DNA of 64,000 nucleotides from contig JAMLGZ010000002.1 of assembly GCA_023957385.1 (NCBI GenBank), positions 496,001-560,000 of the forward strand, read 5' to 3'. The stretch comes from Brumimicrobium sp. (GTDB taxonomy: Bacteria; Bacteroidota; Bacteroidia; Flavobacteriales_D; Crocinitomicaceae). Below, in pieces: positions 56,159 to 64,000 of this stretch (its first letter is position 1; each line of letters begins with the position of its first letter). Both the position numbers and the translations under genes were made by a program. The notes under the pieces are model-generated. The model did not search any database. It saw only the letters and a list, made by a program, of their open reading frames with translations, and had not been told where the DNA came from.

Positions 56159-58222
56159 TTATTGTTCTTTCGTCTTTACCATCGTTAGAATAGTTGCTAT
56201 TCCAACTAATGGCTCATCTGTATCATCTAGCATTTCCACCATCCATTTTACGATACCACGTTTAATCTTGGTTCTTGGATCGTCTTCTTTTGGAGTAACA
56301 TCAGTCGAGTTCTTTTCTTTACAAGTAAATCGAATATGTATTTTAGATCCTGCATAAACAGGCTTTGTAAATCTTAATTCATCAATACCGTAATTTAAAA
56401 GTACAGGGTTAATTTCATAACTATCTACGAATAAACCAGCAGCAACACTCATGATAAAATAACCATGAGCTACTTGCTCCTCAAACATTGTCCCTTCGAA
56501 GTTTGTGGTCCTTTTATGTGCATAGAAATTATCTCCACTTAACGCTGCAAATTTATCAATGTCCTCTGCGGTAATTTCTCGACTTTCTGTTATCAATTGA
56601 TCACCTACTTGAATTTCCTCGAAGTATTTCTTAAATGGATGTTCTTGAATTAAATTGCCTTCAGCACCTTGTTGATATACTTGTGTGATTTCTGTAATTG
56701 TATTTGGATGGCCTTGTATCGAAGTTCTTTGTAAATAATGCATTACACCACGCATTCCACCCATTTCTTCACCTCCTCCAGCACGACCGGGTCCACCATG
56801 TGTTAATAATGGCATAGGAGAACCATGACCCGTACTTTCTTTAGCACATTTCTCATTCAGAATTAAAATTCTACCATTGATATGAGCAGCATTCACTGTA
56901 TATTCTCTAGCAATCTTATTATCTGCTGTAACGATAGATGAAACCAAAGATCCTTTTCCTAAAGCGGTAATAGCTACTGCTTCTTCAATGGTGTCATATC
57001 CCATAATCGTAGATACTGGACCAAAAGCTTCAATATTGTGAACATCCAGATTCTCAAAAGGACTGTCATTGGAGAATAAAACAGGGGAGAAGAAAGCACC
57101 TTTTTCCTTATCAGCACCGACAACTTCAAAGTTTGTGTCATGATAGATAATTTCTTGACTCTTAGCCAATAAATCAACGCTAGCTTGAACTCTTTCAACC
57201 TGAAGTTTTGTAGCTAAAGCTCCCATTCTAACTCCTTCAACACTCGGGTCACCAATGATTGTTTTTTTCAATCGGTCGATGATGGCATTTTGAACCTCTT
57301 CTTTGATCGCATTTGGTACGAGTATTCTTCGTATAGCAGTACATTTTTGACCTGCTTTCACGGTCATTTCTTTGGCTACTTCTTTTACAAATAAATCGAA
57401 TTCTGGCGTACCAGGAACAGCATCTTTACCTAATACCGAAGCATTCAATGAATCAGCCTCTAAGTTGAATGGAACAGATTCTTCAATGATATGAGGTAAA
57501 CCTTTTAATTTTTTTCCTGTTGCAGCAGAACCAGTGAAGGTTACAACATCTTGATTAGTAACATGATCAATAATCCCTCTACCCAAACCACATACTAGCT
57601 GTAAACTTCCTTCTGGTAAAATTTTAGAATCAATAATATCTCTAACCATCAATTCTGTTAAATAGCACGTGTATTCAGAAGGCTTTACAATTGCAGGAAC
57701 GCCTGCCATGAAGTTAACCGCAATTTTCTCTAACATTCCCCATATTGGAAAGTTGAATGCATTGATGTGAATTGCAACACCGTGTTTAGGAACCATGATA
57801 TGATGTCCGATAAACGTTCCATTCTTTGAGAGTGGAGCTGCATGACCATCAACATAATATGGTAAATCAGGAAACTGTCTTCTTAAAGAAGCATTTGCAA
57901 AGAGGTTTCCAATTCCTCCTTCAATATCTATCCACGAATCAATTTTCGTAGCTCCAGTAGCTGCACTTAATTGATAATATTTCTCTTTATGCTTAATAAG
58001 ATACATGGCTAAGTTCTTTAGCATATTACCTCTTTCCTGAAAAGTCATATTTCTCAAAACATTCCCGCCTTTTTCACGACCATAGATAAGTACTTTCTCA
58101 AAGTCGAGCCCTTTAGAAGAGGTTTCAGCAAATTGCTCACCTGTAATAGCATTAAAAAGGGGAGTTTCTACGCCTTCACCATTTACCCATTCACCACAAA
58201 TGTAATTCTGTATTTTCTGCAT
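56159..58222 (-). CDS. paaZ: PaaZ: oxepin-CoA hydrolase / semialdehyde dehydrogenase
   Basis: 687 residues, bifunctional enzyme of aerobic phenylacetate degradation. The N-terminal aldehyde dehydrogenase has E255 (NLEADSLNAS) and nucleophile C294 (AGQKCTAIRR), one residue off the E. coli enzyme. The C-terminal MaoC-like (R)-hydratase has FAALSGDNFYAH with the catalytic Asp-His pair. The start is the ATG at 58222 (MQKIQNYICGEW), where the family begins; a 20-residue upstream extension to 58282 would cover a TATCTTTA element (58254-58247) that looks like its -7 box. No other paa genes are in the window. Convergent with the oxidase cluster, stop codons 16 bases apart. Confidence 0.93.
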   Translation of the reverse strand: MQKIQNYICGEWVNGEGVETPLFNAITGEQFAETSSKGLDFEKVLIYGREKGGNVLRNMTFQERGNMLKNLAMYLIKHKEKYYQLSAATGATKIDSWIDIEGGIGNLFANASLRRQFPDLPYYVDGHAAPLSKNGTFIGHHIMVPKHGVAIHINAFNFPIWGMLEKIAVNFMAGVPAIVKPSEYTCYLTELMVRDIIDSKILPEGSLQLVCGLGRGIIDHVTNQDVVTFTGSAATGKKLKGLPHIIEESVPFNLEADSLNASVLGKDAVPGTPEFDLFVKEVAKEMTVKAGQKCTAIRRILVPNAIKEEVQNAIIDRLKKTIIGDPSVEGVRMGALATKLQVERVQASVDLLAKSQEIIYHDTNFEVVGADKEKGAFFSPVLFSNDSPFENLDVHNIEAFGPVSTIMGYDTIEEAVAITALGKGSLVSSIVTADNKIAREYTVNAAHINGRILILNEKCAKESTGHGSPMPLLTHGGPGRAGGGEEMGGMRGVMHYLQRTSIQGHPNTITEITQVYQQGAEGNLIQEHPFKKYFEEIQVGDQLITESREITAEDIDKFAALSGDNFYAHKRTTNFEGTMFEEQVAHGYFIMSVAAGLFVDSYEINPVLLNYGIDELRFTKPVYAGSKIHIRFTCKEKNSTDVTPKEDDPRTKIKRGIVKWMVEMLDDTDEPLVGIATILTMVKTKEQ

Positions 58223-58532
58223 AGTTTTTTTAAATTTTTCGAAGGCTAAAGATAGTGTTCTTTTTGGAAAAAGGGACTCCATCTATCAATGAATTTTATA
58301 AATGGATGATATTAAACGAACTCTTTATTTGTTAAAACTCAACTTTTTAACAATTTATATTTGGTAATCCAAAAAAATACTTATAATTTTCATTTACTAA
58401 AAAACGTTGCAACGACTCTTTTGGTCGATTTTAGGTTATTTATCGAGAAAAATACTACTATTATATGTTGGTTTGCAAACATAAGAGGAAGAATGCTACA
58501 ATTATGGTTTGTAATCTAAAGTAATAAAAAGA
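58223..58532. promoter_or_regulatory. Divergent intergenic region, paaZ / GH16
   Basis: 310 bases without a gene. Contents: a minus-strand TATCTTTA (58254-58247) for paaZ; TATATTTG at 58356-58363 facing GH16, preceded by TTG at 58329-58331 (24-base spacer); a GTTAAAA / TTTTAAC inverted repeat (58331-58337, 58345-58351); and the left copy of a 21-bp direct repeat (58446-58466). Promoter assignments are tentative. Confidence 0.4.
58446..58466 (+). repeat. Left copy of a 21-bp direct repeat
   Basis: Begins AGAAAAATACTACT and ends ATTATAT; identical over 21 bases to 60917-60937. The flanking bases differ on both sides, so the identity has sharp borders. The two copies bracket the GH16, lipoprotein and broken S74 genes. 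Confidence 0.8.
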
Positions 58533-59552
58533 ATGAAAAAAACAATCTTAATAGTTCCTCTACTCTCTTTCCTTTGGATATTTGGGCAGACTCCCGCAAA
58601 TGACCCTCACTGGGAACTTGTTTGGGAAGACAACTTCAATACCCTAAATACAAATGTTTGGTTAGTTCAAAACAACTTTGACCACTATGGAGGAGAACCT
58701 CAAGTATATACAAATAGACTCCACAATGTTTTTGTTAGTAATGGTTCACTTGTTTTAAGAGTAAGAAAAGAAACATACAGCTGTCCGACTGGAAGTCTTA
58801 ATCAATGGGAATGCGCTAGACAATTTAAAACTGGTCGACCATACAGATATACTTCTGGTTGGGTAGAAACTAAACAAGCATATAATACACAATATGGGTA
58901 TATAGAGTCAAGAATAAAATTACCTTACGGTTACGGTTTTTGGCCTGCATTTTGGACATTTGTCGGAGATGGAGTGTCTGGTAGTAATGCAGCAGAAATT
59001 GATATATTTGAAATGTTAGGACACAGTCCTTCAAATGAGATAACAACAAATATTCATTTGAATTATCCTGATGGAAATATATACTTTCAAAAGCAAACTC
59101 CTACTAATTATGACTATAATAATACATGGCACACCTATGGAATCGAGTGGTCACCAAGCAAAATAATTTGGTATGTTGATGGTTCACCTATAAGACTTTT
59201 CCCTAATCATGGAATTATAGACCCGGTTAGGATTATTCTGAATTTGGCAATTGAACCTGATTATTTGCCAAATTCATCAACACCATTTCCATCAGATATG
59301 CTAGTTGATTATGTTAAAGTTTATGACTTAAAAAAGGATTGCAGTAATGACTTAAATGTTTGCAATTATAATTTTGGTACATATGATAACAAAGTAAAGA
59401 AAAGCATTACTATTGGTAATGGCAGTTGTACAAACTCATTGAATGTTGGGCAAAATATTTTTTTAAGAGCTTCGGAAGGAGTATTGATTAATGGTGATTT
59501 TACCGTGCCAATTGGTTCAGAACTTTATATAGATGTTAACCCTTGTTATTAA
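58533..59552 (+). CDS. Secreted GH16 family glycanase
   Basis: 339 residues. Signal peptide (about 1-19, ending FGQT), then a GH16 jelly roll: WELVWEDNFNTLNTNVW, SGWVETKQAYNTQYGYIESR, and the catalytic EIDIFE with nucleophile E155, D157 and acid/base E160. YGYGFWPAFWTF precedes it. Closest in style to laminarinase (beta-1,3-glucanase)-like members, but substrate cannot be assigned. The last 60 residues (from about 275: GSCTNSLNVGQNIFLRASEG, GSELYIDVNPC) look like a 3-coathanger-stack surface domain. Head of the repeat-bounded block. Confidence 0.85.
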   Translation: MKKTILIVPLLSFLWIFGQTPANDPHWELVWEDNFNTLNTNVWLVQNNFDHYGGEPQVYTNRLHNVFVSNGSLVLRVRKETYSCPTGSLNQWECARQFKTGRPYRYTSGWVETKQAYNTQYGYIESRIKLPYGYGFWPAFWTFVGDGVSGSNAAEIDIFEMLGHSPSNEITTNIHLNYPDGNIYFQKQTPTNYDYNNTWHTYGIEWSPSKIIWYVDGSPIRLFPNHGIIDPVRIILNLAIEPDYLPNSSTPFPSDMLVDYVKVYDLKKDCSNDLNVCNYNFGTYDNKVKKSITIGNGSCTNSLNVGQNIFLRASEGVLINGDFTVPIGSELYIDVNPCY

Positions 59553-59562
59553 AACAATTATT

Positions 59563-59952
59563 ATGAAAAAGACAATTATTTTAACATTACTAATAGGTTT
59601 AATGGTTTTCACTGTAAGCTGCACAAAAGAAAAACCACCTACAGGACATTATTATGGAACGTTCAATTATGAGGTACCACAAGGCATAATAAAAACTGCC
59701 GAAATAGAAATAACGGAATCTTCTAAAGATAAAATTATTATTAATGATTCAGAATTAAATAAAGATAGTAAAAAAATTGAAGGAAATATTGCAAACCTTT
59801 CTTTCTCGCAATTTGGTATCTATATTAAGGGGGAGTGGACTCATAAATTATTTAGTAAAAATTATCTGATAAAAGGAACTTTTACAGAAACCTATTATCA
59901 AGGAGGTAATCAATATCAGAATTCAGGAACATTCGAAATTAAATCAAATTAA
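59563..59952 (+). CDS. Small lipoprotein, unknown function
   Basis: 129 residues. A lipoprotein signal peptide with a lipobox ending FTVSC (Cys at residue 20) followed by TKEKPP; a charged residue pattern favours surface or outer-membrane placement. The mature part is beta-rich (GHYYGTFNYEVPQG, NYLIKGTFTETYYQ). The ATG at 59563 is preferred because the signal peptide starts there; an upstream in-frame start at 59533 would overlap GH16. 10 bases after GH16, so co-transcribed. Family not recognised. Confidence 0.7.
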   Translation: MKKTIILTLLIGLMVFTVSCTKEKPPTGHYYGTFNYEVPQGIIKTAEIEITESSKDKIIINDSELNKDSKKIEGNIANLSFSQFGIYIKGEWTHKLFSKNYLIKGTFTETYYQGGNQYQNSGTFEIKSN

Positions 59953-59967
59953 AAAACAAGAAAAATC

Positions 59968-60918
59968 ATGAAAACAAAATCAATAATATTATCTGCAATT
60001 TTTGCAGTTTTTACATTGTCAGTATTTGCACAATTAAAAGTTGACCAATATGGTCGTATAGGAATGGGAACAAACTGACCGAATCCTGAATTTAAGTGTC
60101 ATATTGCCGGAAATTTACTTTTAACAAGCTATCCTTCTAACCCTTTTTTTGAATTACGAATGAAAGTAAATAACGGTATGCCAGGCGTTGATATTGGTAG
60201 CAATCATGATAAAATAGCGTTTTGGGCAGAATGGGTTGAATATAACGAACTTTATGTAGCAAAATATTACAAAATGTCAGATATTCGTGTCAAGTTAAAT
60301 ATTAAAGACATTACTTGGGGCTTACAAAAATTGATGCAAATTCGACCTGTTCACTATTCCATCATAAATAACATGTTTGATAGTTCTGGAGCAAAAATTG
60401 AAGGCTCTCAAAATCAATATGGTTTTATTTCTCAAGAGATAGAAAAAGACTTTCCAGAGGTAAAAATCACAGATGATTTTCATGGATATAAATTGATGGA
60501 CTATGACCAAATAATTCCAATTACCGTAGCAGCTATTCAAGAGCAACAAAAGACAATCGATTCATTAAAAATTGAAATAGTGAATCTGAAGGAACAAATA
60601 AATTCAAAAAATTCATTTAGGTTGGGAAATAATGATTCAACAACTTTATCTTCACGAAATGTACTGAAGCAAAATTCACCTAACCCATTTAATGAGCATA
60701 CGGAAATCAAATTTTCAATCGATGAACACAATTTTAGAAACGCATCAATTTTGATTTTTGATTTGAATGGCTTGTTGATTAAACAATATGACATTCAAAA
60801 AGGTGGAGATGGTTCAATTCAAATTAATGGTAATGAATTAAAAGCAGGAATGTACATTTATACCTTATTAGTTAATCAACGTGAGGTTGATTCAAAGAAA
60901 ATGATACTTCTCAACTAG
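59968..60918 (+). pseudogene. S74-type surface protein gene broken by an in-frame TGA
   Basis: From ATG 59968 the frame gives a signal peptide (about 1-22, ending SVFAQ) and a tail-fibre-like start (DQYGRIGMGTN), then TGA at 60076-60078 (codon 37). The same frame continues without another stop to 60918: PNPEFKCHIAGNLLL, a peptidase S74/intramolecular chaperone domain (MSDIRVKLNIKD, RPVHYSIINN, QYGFISQEIEKDFPEVK, PITVAAIQEQQKT), then a T9SS type A sorting tail (NSPNPFNEHTEIKF, KAGMYIYTLL). Either a nonsense mutation or a sequencing error; TGG or CGA would restore it. A fragment of 252 residues could start at ATG 60160 but would lack a signal peptide. Confidence 0.8.
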
Positions 60919-60937
60919 AAAAATACTACTATTATAT
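60917..60937 (+). repeat. Right copy of a 21-bp direct repeat
   Basis: Identical to 58446-58466. It overlaps the last two bases of the broken S74 gene's stop codon (TAG at 60916-60918) and lies 123 bases before the next ATG. Confidence 0.8.
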
Positions 60938-61059
60938 ATGAGATAGTTTGAATATGAATATCTATTATGCATTAAGAGATAAGTACACATCTTAAAACTA
61001 AGTTAGTTATTGACTGGAGGTTTATTTATTATACAAACTATCTGAAACACACATATACT

Positions 61060-62190
61060 ATGAAAAATTCATTTTTAACTTTATCAAAAAGAGGGCTAAG
61101 TTTATGTTTCTATGCACCTCAAAAAACTCTTTTATTATTAATATTTACTGCTTCCACAAGTCTATTGCTGGCTCAATCACCCGAAACAGAATGGTCAACT
61201 AGTGGAAATATTGCTGATACCAATTCATTTATTGGAACACAAAATGCCGCATGTTTACGCCTTAATTCTAACAATCAAGAAAGAATGAGAATTTCGGCAG
61301 ATGGAAATATTGGTATTGGTACAAAAGAACCAGTTGAACGATTAGATGTAGAAGGGAATATTTCCCTTACTGGAGATTTAATCTTTAAAGGAGAAGCGTA
61401 TCATACAGATTCTACAAAGCAGGTTCTGATGCTCAATGAATATGGTAAAACAGAAGCAAAAGGATTGGGTAACTTTTTGAGTGATATATATGCTATTGAC
61501 TGCTATATGACTACGGAAGAAAACCCCACACGGGCAGTAGTGGGATTAACATTACCTTCTTGGGCAAATAGAATTGCAGATGATAGACAGATACTTTATA
61601 CAGGTCTAACTTGTCCTACTTCTGTGGGTATTGGTACAAATCTTCCAATGACCCTATTAGATGTAAGGGGAAATGGTAGATTTACAGGTGGACTTAGAAT
61701 TGGAAATAATTATGAAGGATATAACGCTGCTTTCTATATTGAAAATAAATCCACTGCAGGTCATACATATTTTGATTACCTAATGCTTGTTAAAAACGCT
61801 AGTGGACAACGGGTCTTACAACTTGAAGAAAATGGACTATTACGTACTAGAGAAGTAAAAGTGGATGTTGAGGCTTGGCCAGATTATGTATTTCATGACC
61901 ATTATAATCTTATGCCTTTAAATGAAGTGAAAGACTTTATAAACCAACATGGACATTTACCCAATGTTCCCTCTGCAAAGGAGATAGAAGAAAATGGGGT
62001 TAATTTAGGAGAATCAGCTAAAATTTCCTTGGAAAAAATTGAAGAATTAACACTGTATCTTTTTGAATTAAATGAAAGATTGAATGAACAAGAGAAATCT
62101 CTAATTGAAAAAGAAACAGTAATCGAACAGCAACAAGAAATAATTCAATTACAAAAGGAATTAATCCAAAAGTTAGAAAATAGAAACTAA
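61060..62190 (+). CDS. Secreted tail-fibre-like surface protein
   Basis: 376 residues. An N-terminal hydrophobic segment (about 24-38, TLLLLIFTASTSLLLAQ) acts as a signal peptide after an unusually long n-region. GIGTKEPVERLDVEGNISL and GIGTNLPMTLLDVRGNGRF are two copies of the GIGT-x-x-P-x-x-x-LDV motif of Bacteroidota tail-fibre-like proteins. The C-terminus has HGHLPNVPSAKEIEENGVNL and a coiled coil (about 320-376) where S74 proteins have their trimerising end. A full S74 peptidase core is not obvious. Related in architecture to the broken gene just upstream. No T9SS tail. Followed after 10 bases by the hydrolase gene. Confidence 0.7.
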   Translation: MKNSFLTLSKRGLSLCFYAPQKTLLLLIFTASTSLLLAQSPETEWSTSGNIADTNSFIGTQNAACLRLNSNNQERMRISADGNIGIGTKEPVERLDVEGNISLTGDLIFKGEAYHTDSTKQVLMLNEYGKTEAKGLGNFLSDIYAIDCYMTTEENPTRAVVGLTLPSWANRIADDRQILYTGLTCPTSVGIGTNLPMTLLDVRGNGRFTGGLRIGNNYEGYNAAFYIENKSTAGHTYFDYLMLVKNASGQRVLQLEENGLLRTREVKVDVEAWPDYVFHDHYNLMPLNEVKDFINQHGHLPNVPSAKEIEENGVNLGESAKISLEKIEELTLYLFELNERLNEQEKSLIEKETVIEQQQEIIQLQKELIQKLENRN

Positions 62191-62200
62191 ACAATAAGGT

Positions 62201-64000
62201 ATGAAAAATAGATTTTTTGGATTACTTCTATTGTTTATAATCCCTACCATTGCGTGGGGACAAGAAAAAGAAGAAAGGCAGGATGCCTTTGAGTCCATAC
62301 AAGATATGAACCGCTATATCTTTCAGAATTCTGACTTAAATAGGTTAACAAAAGGGTATTTTTTGGATTATAATTCAAATCTTTCTCCAAGCTTAAAAGA
62401 TAGTCTTTTTGAAATTTATAATATTGAACGACGAATGGATGCTGATAAATTATTGGCATTCCTTAATCTAATTGAGAAGTCTGATATAAACTTTAATTTT
62501 TCTATGGATAGTATCCTTTTTCCAATCCTAGATAATTATTTTGCGAATCATCTTTCAAATTTAGTGAGGATTCCTCTATTTATTATTGATATGGAATTAG
62601 ACTATCTAAATGAAGATACATACTTCCAATTTACTAGATGGAATAGTATAAGCCCTTTGCCTAGAATTCAGGAAAATCAATTGAAAAAATATCACTTCTC
62701 ATTTTCTGGACTCTTTGTAAATGATATGGTTAGTAATAATAGCAGTTTATATTGGGATGATAGAACGTTTATAAGCAATACTGGGAAACAGATAGAAGAA
62801 GTGATTGTTACTATAGATGGAAAGCAATACAGTATCCCAAAAGAATATGATTTCTCTCTTAATGAATTTTATGATGAAAAAAGTTCATTAAACTATATGG
62901 ATATAGAGATATTATTTTCTGACGGAAGCTATAGTAAAAACTATAGTGAGTTTAACATTGTTGGAAGTGATAAATTATTACAAGAAAACGAAGTGTTTGA
63001 TAAGGATGGAGGCTCAAGTTGGTCATGGGAATCTCTTGGAGGATTGAATATTAGTCATAGAATTTATGGGGATGACACTTATACACATATTACCCTTCGA
63101 AAACCAGATATCTTATTTAGTGTTTTGTGGGGATGCGATAACGGTGTAAGTGGTAAACGTAAATTGGATAAACCTTTTATATTAGTATCAGGGTGGGGTC
63201 CACATACAGATAATTTTTTAATTAATAATGCTCAGGGATGGCCCTCTACAATGGAAGACTTCTATTATAGTGTTAATAAGAAGGGATTTGTTGATTCATT
63301 AGTGGGATCTGGATATGATGTTATATTAGCTAAGTTTTATCCTCCAAATACAAGTATAATTAAAAATTCAGAACAGCTAGAAGAATTAATAAATATTGTT
63401 AATGAAGAAAAATTTAAAAATGATTCTTACCAAGAAAATGTAATTGCTGGCTATAGTGCGGGTGCTATGTGCGTCCGTCTCACGCTTGAGAGAATGGAGT
63501 ATAAAAACATGTTAAATGCTCATAATCCACACCATCATTGTAAATTATTTGTGTCTTTTGATGGAGAACATGGAGGGGCAAATATTCCATTAGGATTACA
63601 GCATAGCGTAAAATATTTAAAAGAAACATATGCTACCTTACCTTATAATCTAAATTTAAAACTTTATACACTTAATTATATATTAGAGGCACCACTATCT
63701 AGGGAATTAATGAAATACTATCATGGTAGTACAGGTGGCGCTAACAATCCTGGACAAGGGCCAAGCATAGAAAGGCATAATTATTTGCAATACTATAATT
63801 GGTATAATCACCCTAAGAACACACAAAACCCTAGGTATCCTGCTTTTACTCGAAACATCTCCATTTCAAATGGCACAAGCCATAGAGCATCAAATAGCGA
63901 TATTAGTACATACTACCCGTATTCTAACACGTATGGCGATAGGATTTTTCAAAATGCTTGGAAACCTTCTCTTCTTGCAAAAGAAGAATTAGCGGTTTAT
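62201..64000 (+). CDS. Secreted alpha/beta-hydrolase-like protein (3' end missing)
   Basis: 600 codons open to the right window edge. Signal peptide (about 1-23: FFGLLLLFIIPTIAWGQEKE). A beta-rich N-terminal part (to about 300) precedes a hydrolase-like domain: FILVSGWGPHTDNF (about 327), then the nucleophile motif GYSAG with S419 and SFDGEHGGANIPLGLQHSV. This resembles lipase/esterase-fold serine hydrolases; Asp and His partners are not assigned. The end may hold a T9SS tail, which is not visible. 10 bases after the tail-fibre-like gene; probably the same transcript. Confidence 0.65.
   Translation, partial: MKNRFFGLLLLFIIPTIAWGQEKEERQDAFESIQDMNRYIFQNSDLNRLTKGYFLDYNSNLSPSLKDSLFEIYNIERRMDADKLLAFLNLIEKSDINFNFSMDSILFPILDNYFANHLSNLVRIPLFIIDMELDYLNEDTYFQFTRWNSISPLPRIQENQLKKYHFSFSGLFVNDMVSNNSSLYWDDRTFISNTGKQIEEVIVTIDGKQYSIPKEYDFSLNEFYDEKSSLNYMDIEILFSDGSYSKNYSEFNIVGSDKLLQENEVFDKDGGSSWSWESLGGLNISHRIYGDDTYTHITLRKPDILFSVLWGCDNGVSGKRKLDKPFILVSGWGPHTDNFLINNAQGWPSTMEDFYYSVNKKGFVDSLVGSGYDVILAKFYPPNTSIIKNSEQLEELINIVNEEKFKNDSYQENVIAGYSAGAMCVRLTLERMEYKNMLNAHNPHHHCKLFVSFDGEHGGANIPLGLQHSVKYLKETYATLPYNLNLKLYTLNYILEAPLSRELMKYYHGSTGGANNPGQGPSIERHNYLQYYNWYNHPKNTQNPRYPAFTRNISISNGTSHRASNSDISTYYPYSNTYGDRIFQNAWKPSLLAKEELAVY

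Noticed and set aside
58223..58282. N-terminal 20-residue extension of PaaZ
   Set aside because: The family begins at the second Met, and the extension covers a possible -7 element.
59968..60918. TGA read as tryptophan (alternative genetic code)
   Set aside because: TGA is used as a normal stop in the same window, so recoding across the genome is not credible.
58446..60937. The 21-bp repeats as ends of an insertion sequence or integrative element
   Set aside because: No transposase or integrase lies between them and no inverted terminal repeats were seen; kept only as an open observation about direct repeats.

Overview
The window is AT-rich DNA from a member of the Bacteroidota, most likely of the Flavobacteriales type. 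Several independent signs point there. Many secreted proteins end in type IX secretion (T9SS) sorting domains, and a PorP/SprF-like protein is present. Promoters fit the Bacteroidota pattern TTG-N19-TAnnTTTG (upstream of purK, rpsU and the tRNA/tuf block), and genes lack Shine-Dalgarno sequences. The order hpt-adk-obg and families such as DUF2851 also fit. I cannot name the genus.

Layout. 1-2001 (minus strand): obg (cut by the window edge), adk and hpt. 2134-12297 (plus): purK, a 1444-residue propeller/PAS/SpoIIE-phosphatase sensor, a DUF2851-PspC-RmlD-like reductase-ComEA-like cluster, and an acyl-CoA dehydrogenase. 12373-13503: rpsU and a XerC/D-type recombinase. 13599-26766 is the core expression block: tRNA-Thr, -Tyr, -Gly, -Thr, tuf, tRNA-Trp, secE, nusG, rplK, rplA, rplJ, rplL, rpoB, rpoC, closed by a strong terminator. 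26781-28529: a DUF3467 protein and lpdA. 28736-32170: a large predicted outer-membrane beta-barrel protein.

32409-52592 is a 20-kb, one-strand, tightly spaced run of five genes. Four encode secreted giants with T9SS tails: 17 SprB-type modules; FG-GAP motifs plus 21 tandem 75-residue modules; Ig-like modules; and a second FG-GAP protein. The fifth is a PorP/SprF-type barrel with a SPOR-like tail. They look like surface adhesins packaged with an export/anchoring partner. 52835-56142 is a respiratory cluster: a CuA subunit II, a heme-copper subunit I lacking the usual active-site tyrosine, a SCO copper chaperone and a membrane protein. paaZ (phenylacetate ring opening) runs convergently.

58446-60937 is a small accessory block with identical 21-bp sequences at both ends. 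It holds a GH16 glycanase, a lipoprotein and an S74/T9SS gene broken by an in-frame TGA. It is followed by a related surface protein and, cut by the window end, a secreted serine hydrolase.

Most credible items for a second look: the Tyr-to-Asn change in the heme-copper subunit, the exact 21 x 225-bp array, the PorP-SPOR fusion inside the cargo operon, and the repeat-bounded block with its broken gene.
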